Assembly: GCA_020436085.1 (NCBI GenBank)
Contig: JAGQYM010000028.1
Span: 1-56,784 of the forward strand
DNA from: Cyclobacteriaceae bacterium
GTDB taxonomy: Bacteria; Bacteroidota; Bacteroidia; Cytophagales; Cyclobacteriaceae
DNA: 56,784 nucleotides
Direction of reading: 5' to 3'
Program-made: the position numbers and the translations under genes
Shown here: positions 33,413-41,119 of the stretch, in pieces
Position numbering within the stretch: position 1 is the first letter of the stretch
Layout of the letters: every line of letters begins with the position of its first letter
The notes under the pieces: generated by a model
What the model was told of the DNA's origin: nothing
Database searches by the model: none
Seen by the model: the letters and a program-made list of their open reading frames with translations, nothing else

Positions 33413-34540
33413 ATGAGATTTGCTGACATACCAGGTTTGTTGCCCATCAAAAAGAAGCTGATCCAATCGGTGCAGTCCAACAAGATGGCGCATGCGCAAC
33501 TCATCGCTGGAAAAGAAGGAGCGCTAAATCTCCCGCTGGCCATCGCTTACGCAACCTACATTCATTGTCAAGATAGACAACCCGATGATGCCTGCGGTGT
33601 TTGTCCTGCTTGCGCAAAAAATTTAAAATACATCCATCCTGACCTTCACTTTGTATTTCCGCTGAGCAACGTGAAGAATGATAAGGATGCCGATCGCTTT
33701 AAAGCAGAAATTCTAAAATCATGGCGGGCGTTTCTGCTAGAGCAACCCTTTGGCAACATCAGCAACTGGACAAGCTACTATGGTGGCGAAAACAAGCAGG
33801 CTCTGATTTCGCGAGATGAGAGCCGCGAGATTATCAAGACACTTTCGTTAAAATCATTTGAAAGTCCGTACAAAGTCATGATCATCTGGCAGCCAGAGTA
33901 CATGCACGGATCTGCAGCTAATGGCATTCTGAAGATTCTTGAAGAACCACCACAAAACACATTTTTTCTTTTGGTATCAAATGCGCATGATCAACTTCTA
34001 CCAACTATACTTTCGCGGACACAATTAGTGCGAGTTCCTCAACTTTCGGATGAGGAACTGAACCACTATTTGGAGGAACACTCCGATGCAAATGAGGCGG
34101 ACCGCGCCAATATTCTCCAGATTGCAGATGGCGATCTTAACCTTGCCATTCGGATGACGGAAGAAGAAGAGGAAAGCATCAACCAGGAATTTTTTGGTAA
34201 TTGGATGCGGGCGTGTTTCAAAAAAGACTACGGCCAGTTGGTGCAGATGGGCGATGACTTTCATCAATTGGACAAACTCAATCAACAAAACATTTTGTAT
34301 TACGGCATCGGTATGATGCGTGAATCGCTCTTGTCCATTGCCGGTACTACTCAAATGAATCGCACCAGTGGCAACGAATTGAAGTTCATTCAGGATTTTA
34401 GTAAAGTTCTTGACGTATTGAAAATCGAAAAGGCCACTCGACTGATGTCACAAGCTTCGTACTACCTCGAACGGAATGGAAGCCCAAAAATGACATTTGT
34501 GAGCTTGTCGCTTCAAATTTCTGAACTTTTGAACCCTTAA
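33413..34540 (+). CDS. holB: DNA polymerase III delta' subunit
   Basis: 375 residues. The clamp-loader AAA+ domain has a degenerate P-loop region (AHAQLIAGKEGALNLPLAIA), a zinc cluster (CGVCPAC with an upstream Cys), YKVMIIWQPEYMHGSAANGILKILEEPP with the Walker B-like helix, and sensor 1 in TILSRTQ. It helps load the beta clamp with the gamma/tau complex. Only 3 bp separate it from the GlmU-like gene. Confidence 0.92.
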   Translation: MRFADIPGLLPIKKKLIQSVQSNKMAHAQLIAGKEGALNLPLAIAYATYIHCQDRQPDDACGVCPACAKNLKYIHPDLHFVFPLSNVKNDKDADRFKAEILKSWRAFLLEQPFGNISNWTSYYGGENKQALISRDESREIIKTLSLKSFESPYKVMIIWQPEYMHGSAANGILKILEEPPQNTFFLLVSNAHDQLLPTILSRTQLVRVPQLSDEELNHYLEEHSDANEADRANILQIADGDLNLAIRMTEEEEESINQEFFGNWMRACFKKDYGQLVQMGDDFHQLDKLNQQNILYYGIGMMRESLLSIAGTTQMNRTSGNELKFIQDFSKVLDVLKIEKATRLMSQASYYLERNGSPKMTFVSLSLQISELLNP

Positions 34541-34555
34541 GTTTTTATACATTTG
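34528..34555 (+). promoter_or_regulatory. Putative promoter for the cyclophilin - reductase pair
   Basis: TTTG (34528-34531) and a perfect TACATTTG (34548-34555) are separated by 16 bp, slightly short of the usual spacing. The -35-like part lies inside the end of holB. Confidence 0.45.
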
Positions 34556-34575
34556 CCCCGTTAAAATTTATCTGC

Positions 34576-35448
34576 ATGAAGCGTACTACGTGGTTTATTT
34601 CATTTTGCTTGTTGATCTTATTCTCCAGCTGTGCACAGAAAAAAGATTATGTCGTTACTATCAAAACTGATATGGGCGACATGGTGGCCATTCTTTATGA
34701 TGAGACACCGAAGCACAAAGCCAACTTTATCAAATTAGCCAACGAGCATTTCTATGATAGTTTAATTTTTCACCGTGTAATCGAAGGGTTCATGATTCAG
34801 GGTGGTGATCCAAATTCCAAAAATGCACAGCCTGGTCAGCATCTTGGAACTGGTGGTCCTGGATACACTGTCGATGCGGAATTCAATCCAAAATTCTTCC
34901 ATGAAAAAGGTGCATTGTCTGCCGCACGGCTGGGAGACCAACAAAATCCAACCAAGGCTTCAAGCGGAAGTCAGTTTTATATTGTTCAAGGAACGGTCAT
35001 TCCAAAGACCAGCATCGATCAACTTACAGTCGATCAAATGAAACTCAACAACGGACTGCAACAACTTTTGCAAAAAGAAGAGAATCGACCTCTATACGAT
35101 TCCTTGAGCCAGTTGTATTATGCAGGCGACATGCAGGCTTATCAAAATAAAGTGTTCAGCTTAATCCCGAGAATCGAAAAGGAAACAGGAACACAAGTAA
35201 AAAAGAATGTTTCGCAGGAAAAGATTGACGCCTACACCACAGTTGGTGGTGCACCACACCTTGATGACGAGTACACAGTGTTTGGAAAAGTAATCAAAGG
35301 GCTTGAAGTGATTGATAAGATAGCAGCAGTACAAAAGGATCCAGCAGATCGTCCACTTCAGGATGTTCACTTTACGGTGATTGTTGAGGAAATGTCAAAA
35401 AAGAAAATCACAAAGGAATACGGTTACGAGTATCCTGATTCGAAGTGA
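34576..35448 (+). CDS. Cyclophilin-type peptidyl-prolyl isomerase, lipoprotein
   Basis: 290 residues. The leader has a lipobox ending FSSC (Cys about 19), so it is probably anchored to the outer or inner membrane. The cyclophilin fold is clear in DSLIFHRVIEGFMIQGGDP (catalytic Arg about 67) and SGSQFYIVQG. About 85 residues (about 140-226) are inserted before the final strands HLDDEYTVFGKVIKGLEVID. This large helical insertion is more than twice the loop in canonical cyclophilins. It overlaps the next gene by 4 bp. Confidence 0.92.
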   Translation: MKRTTWFISFCLLILFSSCAQKKDYVVTIKTDMGDMVAILYDETPKHKANFIKLANEHFYDSLIFHRVIEGFMIQGGDPNSKNAQPGQHLGTGGPGYTVDAEFNPKFFHEKGALSAARLGDQQNPTKASSGSQFYIVQGTVIPKTSIDQLTVDQMKLNNGLQQLLQKEENRPLYDSLSQLYYAGDMQAYQNKVFSLIPRIEKETGTQVKKNVSQEKIDAYTTVGGAPHLDDEYTVFGKVIKGLEVIDKIAAVQKDPADRPLQDVHFTVIVEEMSKKKITKEYGYEYPDSK

Positions 35449-36356
35449 AAATTCTAGTCACAGGGGCAAATGGTCTATTGGGTCAGAAGCTGGTAAAACT
35501 TCTGGATACTGACTCTGACGTTGACCTCGTGGCGACTGCGAGAAAGCCACTTTCTATTTCACTAGGTCGAGCTTCATTTTCTTTATTAGACATTACCGAC
35601 AAGGACGATATTTTAAAATGCCTTCAAAAATACCAACCTGATGTCGTTGTCAACACGGCCGCGATGACTCAGGTTGATGATTGTGAAACTGATCGGGATG
35701 CTTGCTGGTTGTCAAATGTGAGTGCAGTAGAATATCTCGTTGACGCATGCGCTAAAATAAACGCTCATTTGATTCACATATCAACCGATTTCATATTTGA
35801 CGGAAGTCATGGCCCGCTAACCGAGGAAGAGCCCGCTAAACCCGTCAATTATTATGGTGAAAGTAAGCTGGCGGGCGAGGAAGTGGTTAAACGAAGTTCT
35901 ATTGACTGGACAATTCTAAGAACAGTTCTTGTTTATGGAATCACCACTGACTTGAGCCGGTCGAACATCGTATTGTGGGTGAAAAAAAGTCTGGAAGATG
36001 GAAAGAACATCAATGTAGTAAATGATCAATGGCGCACGCCTACGTTAGCCGAGGACCTTGCGATGGGATGTTACCTGGCAGCTAAAAAGAAGGCGACTGG
36101 AATCTATCATGTCTCAGGAGATGAAATGATGACCCCGTACGACATCGCGATTAAAACAGCAGAATACTTTAAACTTGATAAATCTTTAGTCCACGCGACT
36201 GATTCAACAAAATTTAAGCAGCCAGCCGCCCGACCACTAACAACCGGCTTTGACATTACGAAAGCAAAAACACAATTGGGGTATAAGCCTCACACCTTTA
36301 CCGAAGGATTGGCAATTCTTGCCGATCAAATTCAACAATTGAGCGGCAAAAAATAA
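35445..36356 (+). CDS. dTDP-4-dehydrorhamnose reductase (RmlD)-like extended SDR
   Basis: 303 residues from a GTG start that overlaps the cyclophilin stop (GTGA). The NAD(P)-binding motif is TGANGLLGQKL (about 6-16), the DVVVNTAAMTQVDDCE block is the RmlD signature, and the catalytic YxxxK is in YYGESKLAGEE (about 139-149). It probably reduces a 4-keto sugar nucleotide. RmlA-C are not in the window, so RmlD itself is not proven. Confidence 0.85.
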   Translation: MKILVTGANGLLGQKLVKLLDTDSDVDLVATARKPLSISLGRASFSLLDITDKDDILKCLQKYQPDVVVNTAAMTQVDDCETDRDACWLSNVSAVEYLVDACAKINAHLIHISTDFIFDGSHGPLTEEEPAKPVNYYGESKLAGEEVVKRSSIDWTILRTVLVYGITTDLSRSNIVLWVKKSLEDGKNINVVNDQWRTPTLAEDLAMGCYLAAKKKATGIYHVSGDEMMTPYDIAIKTAEYFKLDKSLVHATDSTKFKQPAARPLTTGFDITKAKTQLGYKPHTFTEGLAILADQIQQLSGKK

Positions 36357-36425
36357 TTTTTATTTTTTTATATAATCTGAAGGTTTAATTTCTAATCTTC
36401 GCCCCACTTAATCCCCTAACGTACT

Positions 36426-37787
36426 ATGGCCAATAGAGGTCAATTCGGATCCAAATTTGGATTCATCATGGCGGCAGCTGGATCAGCTGTGGGCCTGGGT
36501 AATATTTGGCGTTTTCCTTACCTGACTGGAGAAAACGGTGGAGGCGCTTTTGTATTTATCTACTTGTGTTGTGTTTTATTGATTGGCATTCCTTTGCTAT
36601 TCAACGAGATCGCATTGGGTAGACTTACCGGTAAAAATCCGATCGGAGCATTTAAAGATACCGGGAGTAATAACTTCTGGATCATTGGGGCAATACTTTC
36701 TCTTTGCGTCAGCTTTTTTGTGACGAGTTACTATGGTGTTATTGCCGGATGGACTTTAGGGTACATCTACACTTCATTGGTAGGGACAGAAATGTCGTTT
36801 GCTGAATTTCAGGCGAACCCTGGATTAGTGATCCCGTTGTTTCTTGGCTTCATAGGTTTGAATCTTCTGATTGTAACAAAAGATATTTCGAAAGGCATTG
36901 AGCGAGCTTCTAAAATTCTGATGCCAATTCTTTTTGTGTTGGTGTTGATTGTGATCCTTCGCAGCGTTACACTTGACGGAGCAATGGCGGGCATTGAGTA
37001 CTATCTCGTCCCTGATTTTTCTAAAATCAACGGAGCCACGTTTCTAAAGGCCTTAAGTCAATGCTTCTTCTCTATGTCAATCGGATGGGGCATCATGATT
37101 ACTTACGGATCATATCTTTCAAAGAATGAAAGCATTGTAAAGAGCGCACTTTGGATCGGAGTGCTTGACACTACTGTTGCCCTGATGGGTGGACTGATGG
37201 TGTTCCCGGCAGTATTTGCATTTGGACTTGAGCCAAATCAAGGCCCGACACTTGTCTTTCAAATCCTGCCGCAGATTTTTTCTGAAATGCCGGGTGGAAA
37301 TATCATCGGAGCGTTTTTCTTTCTCTTGCTTTGTATTGCAGCGCTTACCTCTACTATTTCAATGATAGAGGTGCCAGCATCGTGGTTGATTGACGAGAAA
37401 AAATGGAACAGGAAAAAGGCAGCCTGGATTGTAAGCCTCACCGCGATTGTCGTTGGCATTCCTTCAGCGTTGTCAAAAGGAGCTAGCGGGTACCTCAGCA
37501 ATATGTCATTTCAATTCTCAGGACTTACCATCACCAGTTTTATGGATATTATGGATTTTGTATGGGGTTCTTTCTTCATCGTGATCGTCTCCCTTTTCAT
37601 AAGCGTATATGTCGGGTGGGTTATCAAGCCTGCGAGAATTATTCAAGAGCTAAATCTAGGGTCACCCTTCTTTAGTGAGTATAAAATCGCTGGCATTACT
37701 CCCGCTCAGATCTGGACGGTATTTTTGAAATACGTTTGTCCTCTCGTGATCATTATCGTCATATTGAATCAATTTAACATCGTTTAA
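36426..37787 (+). CDS. Sodium-dependent NSS (SNF) family transporter, copy 1
   Basis: 453 residues with about 11-12 helices. It opens QFGSKFGFIMAAAGSAVGLGNIWRFPYLTGENGGGAFV, which contains the unwound helix 1 of the LeuT fold that ligates substrate and sodium. Later ITYGSYLSKNE and the helix 8 segment AALTSTISMIEVPASW match the family. Substrates in this family include amino acids and related amines. It is followed by a closely related gene on the same strand after 148 bp. Confidence 0.95.
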   Translation: MANRGQFGSKFGFIMAAAGSAVGLGNIWRFPYLTGENGGGAFVFIYLCCVLLIGIPLLFNEIALGRLTGKNPIGAFKDTGSNNFWIIGAILSLCVSFFVTSYYGVIAGWTLGYIYTSLVGTEMSFAEFQANPGLVIPLFLGFIGLNLLIVTKDISKGIERASKILMPILFVLVLIVILRSVTLDGAMAGIEYYLVPDFSKINGATFLKALSQCFFSMSIGWGIMITYGSYLSKNESIVKSALWIGVLDTTVALMGGLMVFPAVFAFGLEPNQGPTLVFQILPQIFSEMPGGNIIGAFFFLLLCIAALTSTISMIEVPASWLIDEKKWNRKKAAWIVSLTAIVVGIPSALSKGASGYLSNMSFQFSGLTITSFMDIMDFVWGSFFIVIVSLFISVYVGWVIKPARIIQELNLGSPFFSEYKIAGITPAQIWTVFLKYVCPLVIIIVILNQFNIV

Positions 37788-37935
37788 GCCCAACGTACCC
37801 ACAACTGATTTTATTCGTATGCGGTCCGACTGGGGAACAATACCATCCCTGATACAGACCTTTGTTTGATTAGTTGATTTTTTTTTGAAAATTGTTCGCT
37901 TTACAAAAGTGTAATCTAAACTTAATAAGCAAACA

Positions 37936-39321
37936 ATGAACGTTTCTTCGGACAACCGCGGCCAATGGGGTTCCAAGTTTGGTTTCATCATGGCAGCGGC
38001 CGGATCGGCTGTAGGCCTGGGAAACATCTGGCGATTCCCCTACATCACTGGTCAAAACGGAGGTGGCGCCTTCGTACTGGTATACATTGCCTGTGTACTT
38101 CTAATCGGTGTTCCTCTCCTCTTCACTGAAATGGGACTGGGACGGTTCACCAAAAAGAGTACGATTGGTGCATTTAAAGATACCGGTGCCGGAGCCTTCT
38201 GGATGGGCGCGGGCGCTATACTTGCGCTTGGCGTAAGTTTTTTCGTTCTCTCTTACTATGGAGTAATAGCCGGCTGGACCATCGGATATATTTTCAAATC
38301 TCTGGCAGGTACTGCTGCTGGTTTTGAAGCGTTTGCTGCCAATGGCGCAATGTCGATTGGCCTGCTTGCTTTTTTCATGGTTCTCACCATCCTTATTGTT
38401 TTAGGAGGTGTTTCAGGCGGAATCGAAAAAGCAGCAAAGATTTTAATGCCGATCTTGTTCGCGTTGATTTTTGTCGTTGCCATCAGAAGCTTACTACTGG
38501 AAGGGGCGATGGCCGGTGTTGAGTTTTATCTCAAACCTGATTTCTCAAAAATCACACCCAACAGTATCCTCGCTGCATTGGGTCAGGCATTCTTCTCTAT
38601 GAGTATTGGGTGGGGAATTATGATTACCTATGGATCTTATTTACCAAAAGACTCTAACCTGGTGGAAAGTGGTGTCTGGGTTGGTCTTATGGATACAGGT
38701 ATTGCGTTGCTTGCCGGCTTTATGATTTTCCCGGCTGTGTTTGCATTTGGCAAATCACCAGAAGCTGGACCAACGTTGGTATTCCAGGTGTTGCCTGACA
38801 TTTTCAGCACCATGCCAGGCGGGCATATTATCGGGGCGTTATTCTTCTTGCTGCTGATGGTAGCAGCCCTTACCTCGTCTATCTCGATGTTGGAGGTACC
38901 AGCCTCGTATTTCATTGACGAGAAAAAATGGAGTCGAAAAAAATCAGCATGGGTTGTTGGTATAGCAGCATTCCTATTTGGAGTCCCTTCAGCACTTTCA
39001 CACGGTGCAAGTGATACTTTCACTAACATGAGTATTTCACTACCATGGACTGACGCGATCATCGGTTTCCAAAATATTGTAGACTACTTCTTTGGAACAT
39101 TCTTTATCGTGGTGGTAGCACTTACTACTTGTGTGTATGTAGCATGGAAATTGCCGATCAACAATATCATCAGCGAATTGGATCAGGGATCACCAGCTTT
39201 CAAAGCGGGTAATTTTGCTTCCAATGCGTTTGTATTCTTCATACGCTACGTCTGCCCAACGGTAATACTGCTGGTATTGCTTAACATGATGGGTGTATTT
39301 GGAATCTTCGCTGGAGCTTAA
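37936..39321 (+). CDS. Sodium-dependent NSS (SNF) family transporter, copy 2
   Basis: 461 residues, collinear with copy 1 along its whole length. It has the same helix 1 block (KFGFIMAAAGSAVGLGNIWRFPYITGQNGGGAFV, a landmark at residues 10-43) and the same ALTSSISMLEVPASYFIDEKKW region. The two clearly arose by tandem duplication. Differences cluster in the extracellular loops and helix 3-4 region, which could mean a changed substrate. A strong bidirectional terminator follows. Confidence 0.95.
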   Translation: MNVSSDNRGQWGSKFGFIMAAAGSAVGLGNIWRFPYITGQNGGGAFVLVYIACVLLIGVPLLFTEMGLGRFTKKSTIGAFKDTGAGAFWMGAGAILALGVSFFVLSYYGVIAGWTIGYIFKSLAGTAAGFEAFAANGAMSIGLLAFFMVLTILIVLGGVSGGIEKAAKILMPILFALIFVVAIRSLLLEGAMAGVEFYLKPDFSKITPNSILAALGQAFFSMSIGWGIMITYGSYLPKDSNLVESGVWVGLMDTGIALLAGFMIFPAVFAFGKSPEAGPTLVFQVLPDIFSTMPGGHIIGALFFLLLMVAALTSSISMLEVPASYFIDEKKWSRKKSAWVVGIAAFLFGVPSALSHGASDTFTNMSISLPWTDAIIGFQNIVDYFFGTFFIVVVALTTCVYVAWKLPINNIISELDQGSPAFKAGNFASNAFVFFIRYVCPTVILLVLLNMMGVFGIFAGA

Positions 39322-39338
39322 CAATAACATCCTTAAAC

Positions 39339-39370
39339 AAAAAGGGAGAGCAAGTTGCTCTCCCTTTTTT
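39339..39370. terminator. Bidirectional intrinsic terminator
   Basis: AAAGGGAGAGC and GCTCTCCCTTT (39341-39351 with 39357-39367) form an 11-bp stem, extendable into the AAGTT loop. A T-run follows on the plus strand and an A-run precedes it, so it can serve both the NSS copy 2 gene and the convergent phosphatase gene. Confidence 0.85.
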
Positions 39371-39385
39371 ATTCTACACGCTGGC

Positions 39386-41041
39386 CTATTTCAACAACTC
39401 ATCAATCGGCTGCCCGGTGCAACCGCTGGGAAACTTAATCTTCAGAATGGTCGACACCGTTGGTGCGATGTCCGTGATTGTATGATAGTTCGCAGTCGTT
39501 CCCTGTTTCACTCCGTAGCCAAAAAACAAAATGGGCACGTGAGTATCGTAGGTATACACGGAGCCATGGGTTGTGCCTTTGGCCATACCAGTCGACCCAG
39601 ACTCTTTGACAAACACTACATCACCAGATCGTTTTGAGTGAAATCCTCTTTTAATATTGCCCTTCACACCTTGCTCTTCGAACGCGCTGGTTTGAATCAT
39701 GTTCTTTGTAAAAACATCCGCAACGCCATCAAGGCCCATGAGATAGTTGCGAACGAGTTCTGAAGTTACGAGATATTCAACGCCTGACGACTTTGGATCA
39801 TCAGCGAAAGCACCCATATTGAAAAATATTTGATTGTTGCTAATGTTCTCGATCAGGTTTTTTCCAGGAAAATAGCTACCGAGATAATCTCTTAGGCCTG
39901 TCTTAATATCAACGGGTTGATAAGCAGTGGGGATGACTTTCAAATCTATGAGATACTGCTCTACATCGGCAGCACCATGATCAGCAGTTAAAAAAACCAA
40001 GTACTGTCCCTTTCCCAATTCTTTATCAAACTTGTTAAGCAACGCTTCAATATTTTTGTCTAGCCGGAGGTACATATCTTCGATCTCCACTGAATTGGGT
40101 CCAACCGCGTGACCCAGCTTATCTGTAGATGAAAATGATACAGCCAGAAAGTCTGTCCATTCATCTTTTCCCATCTCCTCGCCATCAAAAGCTGCTACAG
40201 CTAATTCGAACAACAGATCGTTGCCGAAAGGTGTTTGTGTTAGCAATTGAAACTCAGGAGACTCTTTTCTCAATTCTTTGAGATTGTAAGGAAATGTTGG
40301 GCGAGTTTTACTTTTGATTCCAAGACCATCATCCAAAATCTCCTCGTAAGGGGAATCATCTGGCCCACTCTCCTTGTAGCTATCAATCGGATATAGCGTG
40401 TTCCAAGTTTCGTTCAGGTATTTGTCAGCGAGATTGCGCGCGTTGAACCGATCTAGCCAAACAGGCAGAGCAGCCTTGTAATAATTGCTTGAAATAAATT
40501 TTCCGGTCTTATCATCGTACCAATAAGCTCCATCAGGTGTGTGACCTGCCGGCAAAATTGCACCTCTGTCTTTGATCGATATTCCAACAACTTTCGATCT
40601 TCTTTGTGTTGCAAGCTCAAGCTCATCAGTCACCGTAGTCGTAAGCATTCTCCATGGCGACATACCTTCACCTTCTGTAGCACCAACTACTTTTCGGTTT
40701 TGATCTTCCGCACAGTACACCATTTTTTTTGCACCTTTATCATACCAGTCATTGCCAATAATACCGTGGACACCGGGTGTTGTGCCAGTGTACACAGATG
40801 CGTGTCCTGGCCCGGTGTAAGTTGGCATGTAGTTGTAATGACCATTTTTCATCATAAAGCCCTCATTGACCAGTCTTTTAAAACCTCCTTCCCCAAGCCT
40901 TCCCCAATACCGGTAAATGTAATCCTGCCTCATTTGATCAACCACAATTCCTACCACTACCTTAGGTCGGTCAGGAAAAGCATTCGTTTGAGCAATAAGG
41001 GTTTGCGAAACCAGACAAAAGAAAATTATAGCTAATCGCAT
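39386..41041 (-). CDS. PafA-like alkaline phosphatase (phospho-monoesterase)
   Basis: 551 residues with a signal peptide (about 1-18). The PafA signature is complete: metal ligand Asp about 35 in VVDQM, nucleophile Thr about 76 in TGPGHAS, Asn about 97 in IIGND, and the Lys-x-Arg pair about 157/159 in SIKDRGA. These fall at a constant small offset from the residues I recall for the Elizabethkingia enzyme. Later metal ligands lie in FLTADHGAADV and KRSGDVVF-to-HGSVYTYDTHVP. The enzyme is periplasmic and releases phosphate from monoesters. Confidence 0.92.
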   Translation of the reverse strand: MRLAIIFFCLVSQTLIAQTNAFPDRPKVVVGIVVDQMRQDYIYRYWGRLGEGGFKRLVNEGFMMKNGHYNYMPTYTGPGHASVYTGTTPGVHGIIGNDWYDKGAKKMVYCAEDQNRKVVGATEGEGMSPWRMLTTTVTDELELATQRRSKVVGISIKDRGAILPAGHTPDGAYWYDDKTGKFISSNYYKAALPVWLDRFNARNLADKYLNETWNTLYPIDSYKESGPDDSPYEEILDDGLGIKSKTRPTFPYNLKELRKESPEFQLLTQTPFGNDLLFELAVAAFDGEEMGKDEWTDFLAVSFSSTDKLGHAVGPNSVEIEDMYLRLDKNIEALLNKFDKELGKGQYLVFLTADHGAADVEQYLIDLKVIPTAYQPVDIKTGLRDYLGSYFPGKNLIENISNNQIFFNMGAFADDPKSSGVEYLVTSELVRNYLMGLDGVADVFTKNMIQTSAFEEQGVKGNIKRGFHSKRSGDVVFVKESGSTGMAKGTTHGSVYTYDTHVPILFFGYGVKQGTTANYHTITDIAPTVSTILKIKFPSGCTGQPIDELLK

Positions 41042-41060
41042 TATTATATAATTAGAGTTC

Positions 41061-41090
41061 GAATGTATTAAAATTTGGACAAGGTCAAAT
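41061..41090 (-). promoter_or_regulatory. Promoter of the PafA-like gene
   Basis: On the minus strand TTTG (41090-41087), an 18-bp spacer and TACATTCG (41068-41061), one mismatch from TAnnTTTG. I see no obvious Pho-box-like repeat nearby. Confidence 0.5.
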
Positions 41091-41119
41091 GATACTTTCT
41101 ATAAGCGATTGTTAAGCTT

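Noticed and set aside
40541-41035. 164-codon plus-strand frame
   Set aside because: Shadow of the PafA-like gene, with low-complexity, Cys/His-rich translation.
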